DNA of 46,705 nt from NCBI GenBank assembly GCA_035530375.1, contig DATKUY010000029.1, positions 1-46,705 of the forward strand, given 5' to 3'. The notes beneath the pieces were generated by a model. That model was not told where the DNA came from. It ran no database searches and saw only the letters and a program-made list of their open reading frames with translations. This DNA comes from Sulfuricella sp035530375. Lineage in GTDB: Bacteria > Pseudomonadota > Gammaproteobacteria > Burkholderiales > Sulfuricellaceae. Positions within the stretch are counted from its first letter, which is position 1; the number at the start of each line of letters is the position of its first letter. Shown in pieces: positions 9,951 through 17,840 of the stretch. Made by a program: the position numbers and the translations under genes.

Positions 9951-10240
9951 CCGGCAACAATGAAACCTCAATGGAGCAGCGCATCCTGCGCGTAATGCGC
10001 AAGGTGCTGGGGAGTGTCGTAAAGGACACCACGCCGCAGCCTGGCATGCAACACGCCCTGTCGGATCAGACTATCGAGGATATCAAGGCCTGCTTCGCGC
10101 TGATCGCCACAAGGGAAATGGAGCTGGCCAAGGAGGCCGGGATCGCGCATGAAAGGCCCCACTTCAGCGACGAACCGCAGAAAGCCAAGGTCGTGCCGAT
10201 CAACAGATCCGGCTTGCGGAACAACAAACCGAAAGAATAA
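9947..10240 (+). CDS. Small unknown protein coupled to the preceding gene
   Basis: This 97-residue soluble protein starts inside the stop of the upstream gene (ATGA overlap at 9947-9950). It is mostly helical and charged, with segments EQRILRVMRKVLGSVVKD, TIEDIKACFALIATREMELAKEAG and a basic tail PINRSGLRNNKPKE. It has no recognised domain, signal peptide or metal motif. The overlap suggests a fixed stoichiometry with the 9315 product, perhaps a complex. The gene on the other side converges on it. Confidence 0.72.
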   Translation: MTGNNETSMEQRILRVMRKVLGSVVKDTTPQPGMQHALSDQTIEDIKACFALIATREMELAKEAGIAHERPHFSDEPQKAKVVPINRSGLRNNKPKE

Positions 10241-10271
10241 ATGCCATTCGTTATAGAGCACCTCTAGAAAA

Positions 10272-10751
10272 TCAGGGGTGCCCTTTACTGGGGGCCACGC
10301 GGTCCTTCACGCAATACAGCTTGCTCTGGGTCGTATTGTATTCAATCAGGAAACTGCCCTGCGCCGACCTTAACACCGTGTTCCCCGAAAACGGCAAAAA
10401 CTCGACGCCTTTCATTTCCAGCATCTTCTTCCTGGCCGAGTCGAGAGTCTCCCTGAATATCACCCCCAAAAAAGAGTATCGGCTGTCTTCGGTACTGACG
10501 TAAATATCCGTCACCACCATGTCGTAAAGCTTCTGCTCCGCATCGGGCTTGAACCAGTACGCTTCGCCTTCGTTCTTGTAAGGATACTGGTAGAAACGGG
10601 TCAGATAATCCTTGAAGTAGCCTGGATCGATCTGGTCGCGACACAGCAGCGCGCTGCCGATCACCGGTTCGAAGGTGGTGGGAGCGGCGATCGATTGAAC
10701 CGGAGCAAACGCCAGCACGCCCAGCATCAGAAAAAAGAGTTTTATGGCCAT
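10272..10751 (-). CDS. Small exported protein, unknown function
   Basis: I set the start at the ATG complementary to 10749-10751, two bases after the rimO stop, because a clean signal peptide begins there (MAIKLFFLMLGVLAFAPVQSIA, cleavage after SIA). The upstream ATG at 10775 would add eight residues inside rimO. The mature protein of about 135 residues has two cysteines (ALLCRDQ and KLYCVKD) that could form a disulfide in the periplasm. I recognise no named family. Coupling to rimO is likely through stop-start proximity; no functional link is apparent. Confidence 0.78.
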   Translation of the reverse strand: MAIKLFFLMLGVLAFAPVQSIAAPTTFEPVIGSALLCRDQIDPGYFKDYLTRFYQYPYKNEGEAYWFKPDAEQKLYDMVVTDIYVSTEDSRYSFLGVIFRETLDSARKKMLEMKGVEFLPFSGNTVLRSAQGSFLIEYNTTQSKLYCVKDRVAPSKGHP

Positions 10752-10753
10752 TT

Positions 10754-12070
10754 TCAACTGGCGCGTCGTGCCCACAGATCATGAGTATCGGCATCGGTGA
10801 TTTCCACTTCGACAAAATCACCCGGCTTCAGGTCGTTCGATTCGTCGATATACACCAGACCGTCGATTTCAGGCGCATCCGCCGCACTGCGGGCGATTGC
10901 GCCATCCTCGTCCACTTCGTCCACCAGTACAGTGAGGTTCCGGCCGACCCTGCGCGCCAGTTTGGCCGCGCTGATTTCTTCCTGCAACGCCATCAGGCGC
11001 GCCACGCGCTCTTCCTTCAGCTCCTCCGGCACGGCACCGGGCAGGGCATTGGCCGCCGCTCCTTCCACCGGCGAGTAGGCGAAGCAGCCGACGCGGTCGA
11101 GTTCCGCCTCACGCAGGAAATCCAGCAGCGAATCGAAGTCGGCTTCGGTTTCGCCCGGAAAGCCGGCGATGAAGGTGCTGCGTATCGTGATTTCCGGGCA
11201 AACCTCGCGCCAGGCGCGAACACGCGCCAGCGTACCTTCGATGTCGCCGGGGCGCTTCATCGCCTTGAGGACTTTCGGGCTGGCGTGCTGGAACGGCACA
11301 TCGAGGTAGGGCAGAATCTTGCCCTCGGCCATCAGCGGAATCACTTCGTCCACGTGGGGATAAGGATAGACGTAATGCAGCCGCACCCACACGCCGAGAT
11401 CGCCGAGGGCACGCACCAGTTCGGTCATGCGCGTGCGGATCGGCCTGCCGCCCCAAAAGCCGCTGCGGTATTTGACGTCGACGCCGTAAGCGCTGGTGTC
11501 CTGGGAAATTACCAGCAGTTCCTTGACACCGGCCTTCACCAGATTCTCCGCTTCCTGCATCACCTCGCCCACCGGGCGGCTGACCAGATCACCGCGCAAC
11601 GACGGGATGATGCAGAAGGTGCAGCGGTGATTGCAGCCTTCGGAAATTTTCAGGTAAGCGTAATGCTTCGGCGTGAGTTTGACGCCTTGGGGCGGGATCA
11701 GGCTTTCAAACGGGTCGTGCGGCTGCGGCAGGTACCGATGCACTGCCGCCATCACCTCGGCCGCGGCATGCGGTCCCGTCACCGCCAGCACTTGGGGGTG
11801 CGCCTCCAGCACTACGTCAGACTTGGCGCCAAGGCAACCGGTGACGATCACCTTGCCATTCTCCTTGAGCGCTTCGCCGATGGCGTCGAGCGATTCGGCC
11901 ACGGCGGCGTCGATGAAGCCGCAGGTGTTGACCACGACCAGATCGGCGCCCTCATAGCTGGGGGAAATGGCATAGCCCTCTGCCCGCAAACGAGTGAGAA
12001 TCTGCTCGGAATCCACCAGCGCCTTGGGACAGCCGAGGGAAACGAAACCGACTTTTGGGATTGAAGCCAT
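10754..12070 (-). CDS. rimO: Ribosomal protein S12 methylthiotransferase RimO
   Basis: RimO is a radical-SAM enzyme that adds a methylthio group to a conserved Asp of ribosomal protein S12. The start is placed at the ATG before ASIPKVGFVSLGCPKAL, giving 438 residues, the usual length. A longer in-frame extension reads into a palindromic repeat and is not protein-like. Cys14, Cys50 and Cys79 are in the N-terminal methylthiotransferase domain. The radical-SAM cluster is CNHRCTFC at 146-153, and the C-terminal 65 residues form a TRAM domain. Its upstream gap holds repeat copy 2, so its promoter lies within or beside that palindrome. Confidence 0.96.
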   Translation of the reverse strand: MASIPKVGFVSLGCPKALVDSEQILTRLRAEGYAISPSYEGADLVVVNTCGFIDAAVAESLDAIGEALKENGKVIVTGCLGAKSDVVLEAHPQVLAVTGPHAAAEVMAAVHRYLPQPHDPFESLIPPQGVKLTPKHYAYLKISEGCNHRCTFCIIPSLRGDLVSRPVGEVMQEAENLVKAGVKELLVISQDTSAYGVDVKYRSGFWGGRPIRTRMTELVRALGDLGVWVRLHYVYPYPHVDEVIPLMAEGKILPYLDVPFQHASPKVLKAMKRPGDIEGTLARVRAWREVCPEITIRSTFIAGFPGETEADFDSLLDFLREAELDRVGCFAYSPVEGAAANALPGAVPEELKEERVARLMALQEEISAAKLARRVGRNLTVLVDEVDEDGAIARSAADAPEIDGLVYIDESNDLKPGDFVEVEITDADTHDLWARRAS

Positions 12071-12095
12071 AATGAAAATCCGTTTAAACGCGTTA

Positions 12096-12198
12096 ACCGC
12101 AGAGAGCACGGAGAACACTGAGGAGACCAAACAAAGGCCTGTATATTGCCTTTCCTCCGTGCCCTCCGCGTCTCTTGTGCCCTATGGGTATCTGCGGT
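12096..12198. repeat. Palindromic intergenic repeat, copy 2 (rimO upstream region)
   Basis: The outer arms ACCGCAGA (12096-12103) and TCTGCGGT (12191-12198) are complementary, as are the inner arms GCACGGAG (12106-12113) and CTCCGTGC (12155-12162). This copy is longer and less perfect than the others. It fills the gap between the divergent rimO and the small membrane-protein gene. Confidence 0.7.
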
Positions 12199-12214
12199 AA
12201 ATCCAAATTTTGCT

Positions 12215-12220
12215 TATACT
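12215..12220 (+). promoter_or_regulatory. Possible -10 box of a leaderless transcript
   Basis: TATACT ends six bases before the ATG at 12227, so transcription would begin at or next to the start codon. No Shine-Dalgarno sequence precedes the ATG, which fits leaderless expression. No clear -35 is seen. Confidence 0.35.
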
Positions 12221-12226
12221 ACGCCC

Positions 12227-12523
12227 ATGTACATTTACATCATCGCAATCGGTTGGGCTTACGTCGTTCTGCTGATGGCCGCCACGGCAAAAAGTTTCGT
12301 TGCCGGCGTGCTGATCTTCATATTCTACGGCCTGCTACCGCTGGCCTTGATCTTCTGGCTCGCCGGTTCACGCCAGCGCGCCCGCAACAAGGAGTGTCCC
12401 CGCCGGGTTCCCGCCGCTACGCGGCGACCATGGCGAGACAAGCGCTTACGCCAGCTAGCCGAGGAGCGACCTGGTGAGCCAGATCGAGCCGATCCCCAAA
12501 CCGATCAACAGCACCTGCTGTAA
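12227..12523 (+). CDS. Small two-TM membrane protein with run-on tail
   Basis: The first 50 residues of this 98-residue frame contain two hydrophobic helices (YIYIIAIGWAYVVLLMAAT and FVAGVLIFIFYGLLPLALIFWL) followed by a basic stop-transfer (GSRQRARNKE). I recall similar short membrane proteins of unknown role in betaproteobacteria. The rest (from about residue 57) is Arg/Pro-rich and runs on the opposite strand of the ZIP gene's 3' end for 69 bases. That tail is probably non-native read-through after loss of an earlier stop. I trust the N-terminal part more than the tail. No Shine-Dalgarno sequence is seen. Confidence 0.6.
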   Translation: MYIYIIAIGWAYVVLLMAATAKSFVAGVLIFIFYGLLPLALIFWLAGSRQRARNKECPRRVPAATRRPWRDKRLRQLAEERPGEPDRADPQTDQQHLL

Positions 12524-13237
12524 CGTGGCATGCAGTTCCGGGCGCTTGTGCAGGCCCGGAATCAGATCCGCCACCGCGACGTAAATCATGCTTGCCGCGG
12601 CGATGGCGAGGAAGAATGGAATCCATTCGTGCATCGATTGCAGCATGAAATAGGCGAGTACTCCGCCCATCACTGTCGCCAGACTGGACAGCAGGTTCAG
12701 CATGAAAGCGTGCTTCTTGGTATAGCCCGAATGGAGCAGAATCAGGAAATCCCCCACTTCCTGTGGAATTTCATGGGCGATGATGGCCAGCGCAGTCACG
12801 ACCCCGGTCTGGAAATCCGCCAGGAAAGCGGCAGCAATGATGATGCCGTCGACGAAATTGTGGAAGGTGTCGCCCACCATGATCATCATGCCGCTACGGC
12901 CATGGTCATTATCGTGGTTGTGATCATGGCCGGGGGGCGGGACGTGCACTTCGCAATGATCGGCGTGACAGTGCCGCCACAGCACCAGTTTTTCCAGCAG
13001 GAAAAACAGCATGATGCCGAACAGGATGGTGGCTGCGGTGTTTTCGATACTCTTGGTGAGTTCGAAGGCATGCGGCAGGATTTCGAGAAACGCCGCGCCG
13101 AGCAGGGCGCCGATTGCGTAACTGACCAGCATCGGCACCCATTCGGCGCGCGCCGACATAGCGAATGCCGCCGCTACGCTAATGCTGAGAACGCCGCCGA
13201 ACAGGCTGGCCAGGATGATGCCGGTTAATGTGGACAT
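12455..13237 (-). CDS. ZIP-family metal ion transporter
   Basis: ZIP proteins move Zn(II), Fe(II) or related ions towards the cytoplasm. The start chosen, before STLTGIILASLFGG, gives 260 residues and leaves a ten-base gap from pgeF; the longer frame adds a polar leader. About eight membrane helices are visible. The metal-path motifs are present: HNFVDG in TM4 and HEIPQEVGD in TM5. A variable His-rich loop (GHDHNHDNDH) between TM3 and TM4 probably senses or binds metal. Substrate specificity cannot be read from sequence. It appears to be the last gene of the rluD-pgeF-ZIP unit and its 3' end overlaps the small membrane ORF on the other strand. Confidence 0.93.
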   Translation of the reverse strand: MSTLTGIILASLFGGVLSISVAAAFAMSARAEWVPMLVSYAIGALLGAAFLEILPHAFELTKSIENTAATILFGIMLFFLLEKLVLWRHCHADHCEVHVPPPGHDHNHDNDHGRSGMMIMVGDTFHNFVDGIIIAAAFLADFQTGVVTALAIIAHEIPQEVGDFLILLHSGYTKKHAFMLNLLSSLATVMGGVLAYFMLQSMHEWIPFFLAIAAASMIYVAVADLIPGLHKRPELHATLQQVLLIGLGIGSIWLTRSLLG

Positions 13238-13247
13238 AGGCGCATCA

Positions 13248-14000
13248 TTATACGGATAATCGCGGCCCAAGCCAGATTAGCGATGCCATGCGCCCGGTGG
13301 CGCCGTCACGGCGGTAGGAGAAGAACCTCTCCGCATCGTTGAAAGTGCACAGGCTGCCGCCATATACCCTGGTCACGCCAAGCAAGCCAAGGCGCTGACG
13401 CGCAAGCAGGTAGATGTCGGCCAGCCACTTTTGTTCCGTGAGGGATGAGCGTGGCACGAAAGCATGGTGTGCATCCGGGTCGTGGGCCAGGAAAGCCTGG
13501 CGCACCTCCTCACCCACCTCGAAGGCCTGCGGCCCGATCGCCGGGCCGAGCCAGGCCAGCAAGGAAACAGGGGCCACATTCATCGCAGCCACCGCCGCCT
13601 CGATCACGCCGCCCGCCAGACCGCGCCAGCCTGCGTGAGCCGCACCCACCACCGTGCCCGATTCGTCGCACAGCAACAGCGGCAGGCAATCTGCCGTCAT
13701 CACCGCGCACACGGCATCGGCCTTCCTGGCAACTGCGGCATCGGCCTCGGGTATGCCGACCGCTCGATCCGCATCCGCCACGACGTTGCCGTGCACCTGC
13801 TTCAACCACACCGGTTCAGCCGGCAAGGCCGCGCGCAATATTGCCCTGTTACTCGCCACAACAGCAGCGTCATCGCCGACATGGTCGCCCAGGTTGAGGG
13901 AAGCATAAGCACCTGTGCTCACGCCGCCGGTTCGGGTCGTTTGCAAGGCCCGCACGTTGGCTGGCGCCGGCCAGTCGGGGATAATCCAGTCCTTATTCAT
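13248..14000 (-). CDS. pgeF: Peptidoglycan editing factor PgeF (YfiH/laccase-domain)
   Basis: This 250-residue protein belongs to the YfiH/DUF152 family, formerly called multicopper polyphenol oxidases. It is now known in E. coli to remove misincorporated amino acids from peptidoglycan precursors. The zinc-site signatures are visible: an N-terminal LNLGDHVGDD, a central MTADCLPLLL Cys, and HAGWRGLAGG. Its start overlaps the end of rluD by eight bases, an association seen widely in proteobacteria, so the two are translationally coupled. A cytoplasmic location is expected. Confidence 0.94.
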   Translation of the reverse strand: MNKDWIIPDWPAPANVRALQTTRTGGVSTGAYASLNLGDHVGDDAAVVASNRAILRAALPAEPVWLKQVHGNVVADADRAVGIPEADAAVARKADAVCAVMTADCLPLLLCDESGTVVGAAHAGWRGLAGGVIEAAVAAMNVAPVSLLAWLGPAIGPQAFEVGEEVRQAFLAHDPDAHHAFVPRSSLTEQKWLADIYLLARQRLGLLGVTRVYGGSLCTFNDAERFFSYRRDGATGRMASLIWLGPRLSV

Positions 14001-14943
14001 GGCGCAGCACTTTCAACAATGCCGCCATATCCGCCGGCAGGTCTGCATGCCATTCCATCGGTTCGCCGGATACCGGATGAACCAGTCCGAGCCGCTCCGC
14101 ATGCAGGGCCTGACGACCCAGTGCCTTGATCGCCTCGCGCAATGGCGGCGGCAACTGGATCGGCCTGCCGCTATAAACCGGGTCGCCCACCAACGGATGG
14201 GCGATTGACTGCATGTGCACCCGTATCTGGTGAGTACGTCCGGTTTCCAGGCTGCAACGGATCAGGGTGTGGTAATCGAAGCGTTCCAGCACGGCGTAAT
14301 GCGTTACCGCCGGCTTGCCGTTGTGAACTATCGCCATCTTGACGCGCTGGCTGGGATGCCGCCCGAGCGGCGCGTCGACCTTGCTGTCGCGCGCCACGAT
14401 GCCCTGCACGATCGCCAGATAGTCGCGCTTCACGCTGCGAGCCTGCAACTGGCGCACCAGTGCAGTCTGGGTTACAAGGGTTTTCGCCACTACCAGCAGG
14501 CCGCTGGTGTCCTTGTCGAGACGGTGAACGATACCGGCACGGGGAATGCCCTCAAGCTGCGGCGCATGATGCAGCAGCGCGTTGAGCATGGTGCCCTGCC
14601 AGTTGCCGCTACCCGGGTGGACGACCAGGCCCGCCGGCTTGTTGACCACCAGCAATTCCTCGTCCTCGTACACGATGTCGAGGGCGATATCCTCCGCCAT
14701 GTATGGCGTTTCGGAGGGATGCAGCTCCGGCTCTACCCGCACCTGTTCGCCACCCCACACCGCCTGCTTGGGCGTTACGCACTGACCATCGAGCGTGACA
14801 CGCTTCTCCTTGATCCAGGTTTGCAGGCGGCTGCGCGAATAGTCCGGCAGCAATTGCTGCAGCGCCTGATCCAGCCGCAACCCGGCAAATTCTGGCGGAA
14901 TCGTCAAGTCGATGGGCGCGGGGTTTGGGTTATAACGCTCCAT
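13993..14943 (-). CDS. rluD: 23S rRNA pseudouridine synthase RluD
   Basis: RluD converts U1911, U1915 and U1917 (E. coli numbering) of helix 69 in 23S rRNA to pseudouridine. The 316-residue protein has an N-terminal S4 domain (about 18-80, RLDQALQQLLPDYSRSRLQ) and the catalytic domain. The active-site motif is HRLDKDTSGLLVVAK, containing the catalytic Asp, followed by RTHQIRVHMQ. It is the first gene of the leftward rluD-pgeF-ZIP unit. Upstream there is a direct repeat of CATTACA (14963 and 14973), spaced one helical turn apart. In related genomes I would expect bamD to be divergent next door; here a 7-kb operon separates them. Confidence 0.96.
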   Translation of the reverse strand: MERYNPNPAPIDLTIPPEFAGLRLDQALQQLLPDYSRSRLQTWIKEKRVTLDGQCVTPKQAVWGGEQVRVEPELHPSETPYMAEDIALDIVYEDEELLVVNKPAGLVVHPGSGNWQGTMLNALLHHAPQLEGIPRAGIVHRLDKDTSGLLVVAKTLVTQTALVRQLQARSVKRDYLAIVQGIVARDSKVDAPLGRHPSQRVKMAIVHNGKPAVTHYAVLERFDYHTLIRCSLETGRTHQIRVHMQSIAHPLVGDPVYSGRPIQLPPPLREAIKALGRQALHAERLGLVHPVSGEPMEWHADLPADMAALLKVLRHE

Positions 14944-15490
14944 TAATTCAATATTCCAAAAGCATTACAGAACATTACACTCATTTTTCCCCATCTTTTC
15001 GCATTGTAGTTTCTCGACCCTCATCATTTTATATCAATAACTTCCGGATTGGTTTTGGAACTCTAAATATGTTCCCCAAGGGGACGGCATGCCAGTCCCG
15101 CTTCCCGGAAATTAAGCCGCTTTCCGCACTCTCGAATTCAATCCCGGCTGGCCGCTCCCATATCCCCAGATTCGCCTCGTGCCGATCCAGGCACATTGCT
15201 CCAAACTTTCAATACCGTCGAATGTGCGGAACTTCTTGACTTGTCTTCTGCTCTTAATCGGTGGCAGCTTCAGGCACTGAAGTGCAATGTCGCCAAACGC
15301 GAGACGCTGATTAGCGTCAATACCGCAACGGAAAAAGCCAATGTATACATCGAAACAGTGACTAATTCTCGTCACTGGGTGGTGGCGATTGAGGCGCGCG
15401 AAATATTTTATATAATCTGCACCCCACGCGCTCCTTCAATCTCCTGTTGCCCAGTGAAACCCACACTTCAATTACTGACAGGAAAGTGCA
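14944..15490. other. Gene-free interval between rluD and the moxR operon
   Basis: About 550 bases with a strong-looking moxR promoter at the right end and rluD upstream signals at the left. Two short opposed frames (15112-15375 leftward, 15196-15498 rightward) show no domain, no ribosome binding site and no membrane pattern, so I do not call them genes. The middle could be remnant DNA from an insertion, but no IS end or target duplication was recognised. Confidence 0.5.
15389..15416 (+). promoter_or_regulatory. Promoter of the moxR-bat operon
   Basis: TTGAGG (15389-15394), a 16-base spacer and a perfect TATAAT (15411-15416) form a good sigma-70 promoter. The expected start near 15423 gives a leader of about 70 bases, ending with AGGAAAG before the moxR ATG. 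Confidence 0.65.
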
Positions 15491-16492
15491 ATGGATAGCC
15501 TCGCAGTCGATTCGAATAATTCACACAGCAACGCACTCGCTACCTTCAAAGACCTACGCAGCTACCTAAATACTCAGATCCTCGGTCAGGAAGGCTTGGT
15601 CGAGAGCCTCCTGGTAGCCTTGCTGGCGGAAGGACATTTGCTCATCGAAGGTCCACCCGGCCTCGCCAAAACGCGAGCCATCAAAGCGCTTGCACACGGT
15701 GTGGAGTGCGACTTCCAGCGTGTGCAATTCACTCCCGACATGCTGCCGTCGGATCTCACCGGATCGGACATCTATCGGCCTGAGGATGGCAGTTTCCGCT
15801 TCCAGCGTGGTCCGCTGTTCCACAACCTGATACTGGCCGATGAGATCAATCGAGCGCCTGCCAAGGTGCAATCCGCACTGCTGGAAGCAATGGCGGAGCA
15901 TCAGGTAAGCGTGGGCATGGCTACCTATCCACTGCCACGCCTATTTCTGGTAATGGCGACGCAGAATCCTATCGAACACGAGGGCACCTACCCACTGCCA
16001 GAAGCTCAGCTTGACCGTTTCATGCTGCACACGCTCGTCGATTACCCGGATCGTACCAACACCCGCCTCATCATGGATTTAGCGCGACGCGAGGCGCTGG
16101 AAGGGCGTGAGCTACCTCCGCCAGCTCGCCCCATAACGCAGGAAATCGTGTTCGCCGCACGCCGCGAAGCACTGAGCTTGACACTTGTCTCATCCGTTGC
16201 CGACTACATCGCTGCGCTGGTTGATGCGACCCGACGGCCCGATGCTTACAGCGGCAAGCTGACAGAATGGTTGCGCTGGGGCGCCAGCCCGCGTGCAGCC
16301 ATTGCCATCGAACGTGGCGCCCGCGCCCTGTCCTGGCTGGATGGGCGCGACTATGTCAGCCCGGAGGATGTCCAGGCTATCGCCCCGAATGCACTGCGAC
16401 ATCGCCTCTTGCTCGATTACTCCGCACAGGCACGCGGCATTAGCGCACAGGACTGTGTAAACGAATTGCTACGCCAAGTGCCGGCGCCATGA
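15491..16492 (+). CDS. MoxR-family AAA+ ATPase
   Basis: MoxR ATPases act as chaperones that, with von Willebrand factor A partners, assemble or activate other protein complexes. The 333-residue protein has Walker A GPPGLAKT and Walker B LILADEINRAP. It also has sensor 1 in MATQNPIEHEGTYPLPEAQL and a C-terminal helical lid. The spacing and length are typical. It opens an operon of seven genes in which every junction overlaps, followed by DUF58 and two vWA proteins. This is the standard layout of Bat (aerotolerance) clusters. Confidence 0.95.
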   Translation: MDSLAVDSNNSHSNALATFKDLRSYLNTQILGQEGLVESLLVALLAEGHLLIEGPPGLAKTRAIKALAHGVECDFQRVQFTPDMLPSDLTGSDIYRPEDGSFRFQRGPLFHNLILADEINRAPAKVQSALLEAMAEHQVSVGMATYPLPRLFLVMATQNPIEHEGTYPLPEAQLDRFMLHTLVDYPDRTNTRLIMDLARREALEGRELPPPARPITQEIVFAARREALSLTLVSSVADYIAALVDATRRPDAYSGKLTEWLRWGASPRAAIAIERGARALSWLDGRDYVSPEDVQAIAPNALRHRLLLDYSAQARGISAQDCVNELLRQVPAP

Positions 16493-17391
16493 TAATGCCC
16501 GACCTCGCGGAATTGTCCGCCCTGCGTGGCGCAGCGCGTGGGCTGAGCTTGCGTGCCCGCCGCCCCGCGCTGGCACAGTTACAGGGCGGGCATCGCAGCG
16601 CCCAGCGCGGGCGCGGGCTGGAATTCGAGGAGGTGCGACTCTATGCGGCAGGCGACGACGCCCGCAATATCGACTGGCGCGTCACGGCGCGGCGCGGACG
16701 ACCGCATACCAAGCTGTTCCGGGAAGAACGCGAGCGCCCCGTCTGGCTGGTTGCCGACCTGCATCCGGGGCTCTTTTTCGGTAGTCGTCGCCAGCTCAAA
16801 TCGGCCGTGCTGTTGCGTGCTGCGGCCCAACTCGGTTGGGTGGCAGCGCTCGGGGGCGACCGCGTTGGCGCGGTGATCGCCGACGGAGCGACTGCGCCAA
16901 AAATCATCCCGCCGCGCGCTCGCATGGCGGGTGTGCTTCCGATGCTGGAGGCGCTGGTGGCGGCTCAACCGCGTGCGCCAGGCACGCCGCTTCATGGTGG
17001 CTTGCTAGCCGCCGTCTCGACGCTACGTCCGCTGTTGCAACCGGGCAGCCTGATTCTGCTGTTAAGCGATTTTTCCGAGTTTGACCAAGCTGTTGAGGAA
17101 ATCCTGGCCAGCGCAACTACACATAGCGATTGCCGTTTATTGTGGATCACCGATCCGCTAGAAAGCAGCGGACTGCCAACAGGCTCCTACCGTGTTGGTT
17201 TGCCTGGCCGCCAGTGGTGGATGGATGGTGAACGCAGCCGCGCGTCCTGGCAGAGCGCTTGGCGCGCACGCGAACAGCGCCTGAATGATCTGGCCATGCA
17301 TCTCAATTTGCCACTAAGTCGACTGGATACGCACGATGCTGTTCTTGAAAGGGTGGTCGCCTTATTGAAGGAACCGACATGGGCAGCGTGA
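16489..17391 (+). CDS. DUF58 domain protein
   Basis: The start ATG overlaps the moxR stop (ATGA at 16489-16492). The 300-residue protein shows the DUF58 signature GLEFEEVRLYAAGDDARNIDWRVTARRG followed by KLFREERE. A divergent vWA-like region follows, with LILLLSDFSEFDQAVEEIL. DUF58 proteins are almost always encoded next to MoxR and are thought to be its partners, though the biochemical role is not established. There is no signal peptide or membrane helix. This domain set and position make the assignment firm even though function is unknown. Confidence 0.93.
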   Translation: MIMPDLAELSALRGAARGLSLRARRPALAQLQGGHRSAQRGRGLEFEEVRLYAAGDDARNIDWRVTARRGRPHTKLFREERERPVWLVADLHPGLFFGSRRQLKSAVLLRAAAQLGWVAALGGDRVGAVIADGATAPKIIPPRARMAGVLPMLEALVAAQPRAPGTPLHGGLLAAVSTLRPLLQPGSLILLLSDFSEFDQAVEEILASATTHSDCRLLWITDPLESSGLPTGSYRVGLPGRQWWMDGERSRASWQSAWRAREQRLNDLAMHLNLPLSRLDTHDAVLERVVALLKEPTWAA

Positions 17392-17840
17392 AACCGGATT
17401 GGCTGGCACAGCTTGCACCCGCCCACGCCCCGCCAGCACCAAGCTGGTGGCCCCTGGCACCGGGCTGGTGGGGGATGGCAATTATTCTCGCGATGGTTAT
17501 CGCTGCGGTAACGTATTGGCAACGTCGTCCTGACAATCGCCTGCGCCGTGTTGCGCTGAAAGAATTGAAAAACCTGGAAACGAGGGTTATCGATGATATT
17601 ACTTTGGCGCGTGGTTTGGAACATCTACTGCGCCGCTATGCTGTGGCACGTTTCGGACGCGACGCGGTCGCCAGCTTGAGCGGCGACTGCTGGATCGCCT
17701 TCATCGTCGCTCATGGTGGCGCCGCTTGGGCCGACGATACTGGAGCCAGCCTGCTGCGCGCAGCCTACGGAGGAACCGCGAAGCCGGACCGCGCGCGCTG
17801 GCTTGCCGGCGCACGCGCTTTCATCATGGGGCGATCATGA
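17379..17840 (+). CDS. DUF4381 domain membrane protein
   Basis: This 153-residue protein has an N-terminal Pro-rich segment with WLAQLAPAHAPPAPSWWPLAPGWW and one membrane helix (GMAIILAMVIAAVTYW). A cytoplasmic helical domain follows, with LRRYAVARFGRDAVASLSG. This is the DUF4381 pattern found in Bat operons between DUF58 and the first vWA gene. It overlaps DUF58 by 13 bases and the next gene by ATGA. It probably anchors or regulates the MoxR-vWA complex at the membrane; that is inference from conserved neighbourhood. Confidence 0.9.
   Translation: MGSVKPDWLAQLAPAHAPPAPSWWPLAPGWWGMAIILAMVIAAVTYWQRRPDNRLRRVALKELKNLETRVIDDITLARGLEHLLRRYAVARFGRDAVASLSGDCWIAFIVAHGGAAWADDTGASLLRAAYGGTAKPDRARWLAGARAFIMGRS

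Noticed and set aside
10258..10281. Inverted repeat GCACCTCT / AGGGGTGC between two convergent genes
   Set aside because: Only eight pairs with a G-T pair and no T-run on either side, so it is not supported as a terminator.
15112..15498. Two short opposed frames before moxR, considered as a transposase remnant
   Set aside because: I could not match either to a transposase motif and saw no terminal inverted repeats or target duplication.
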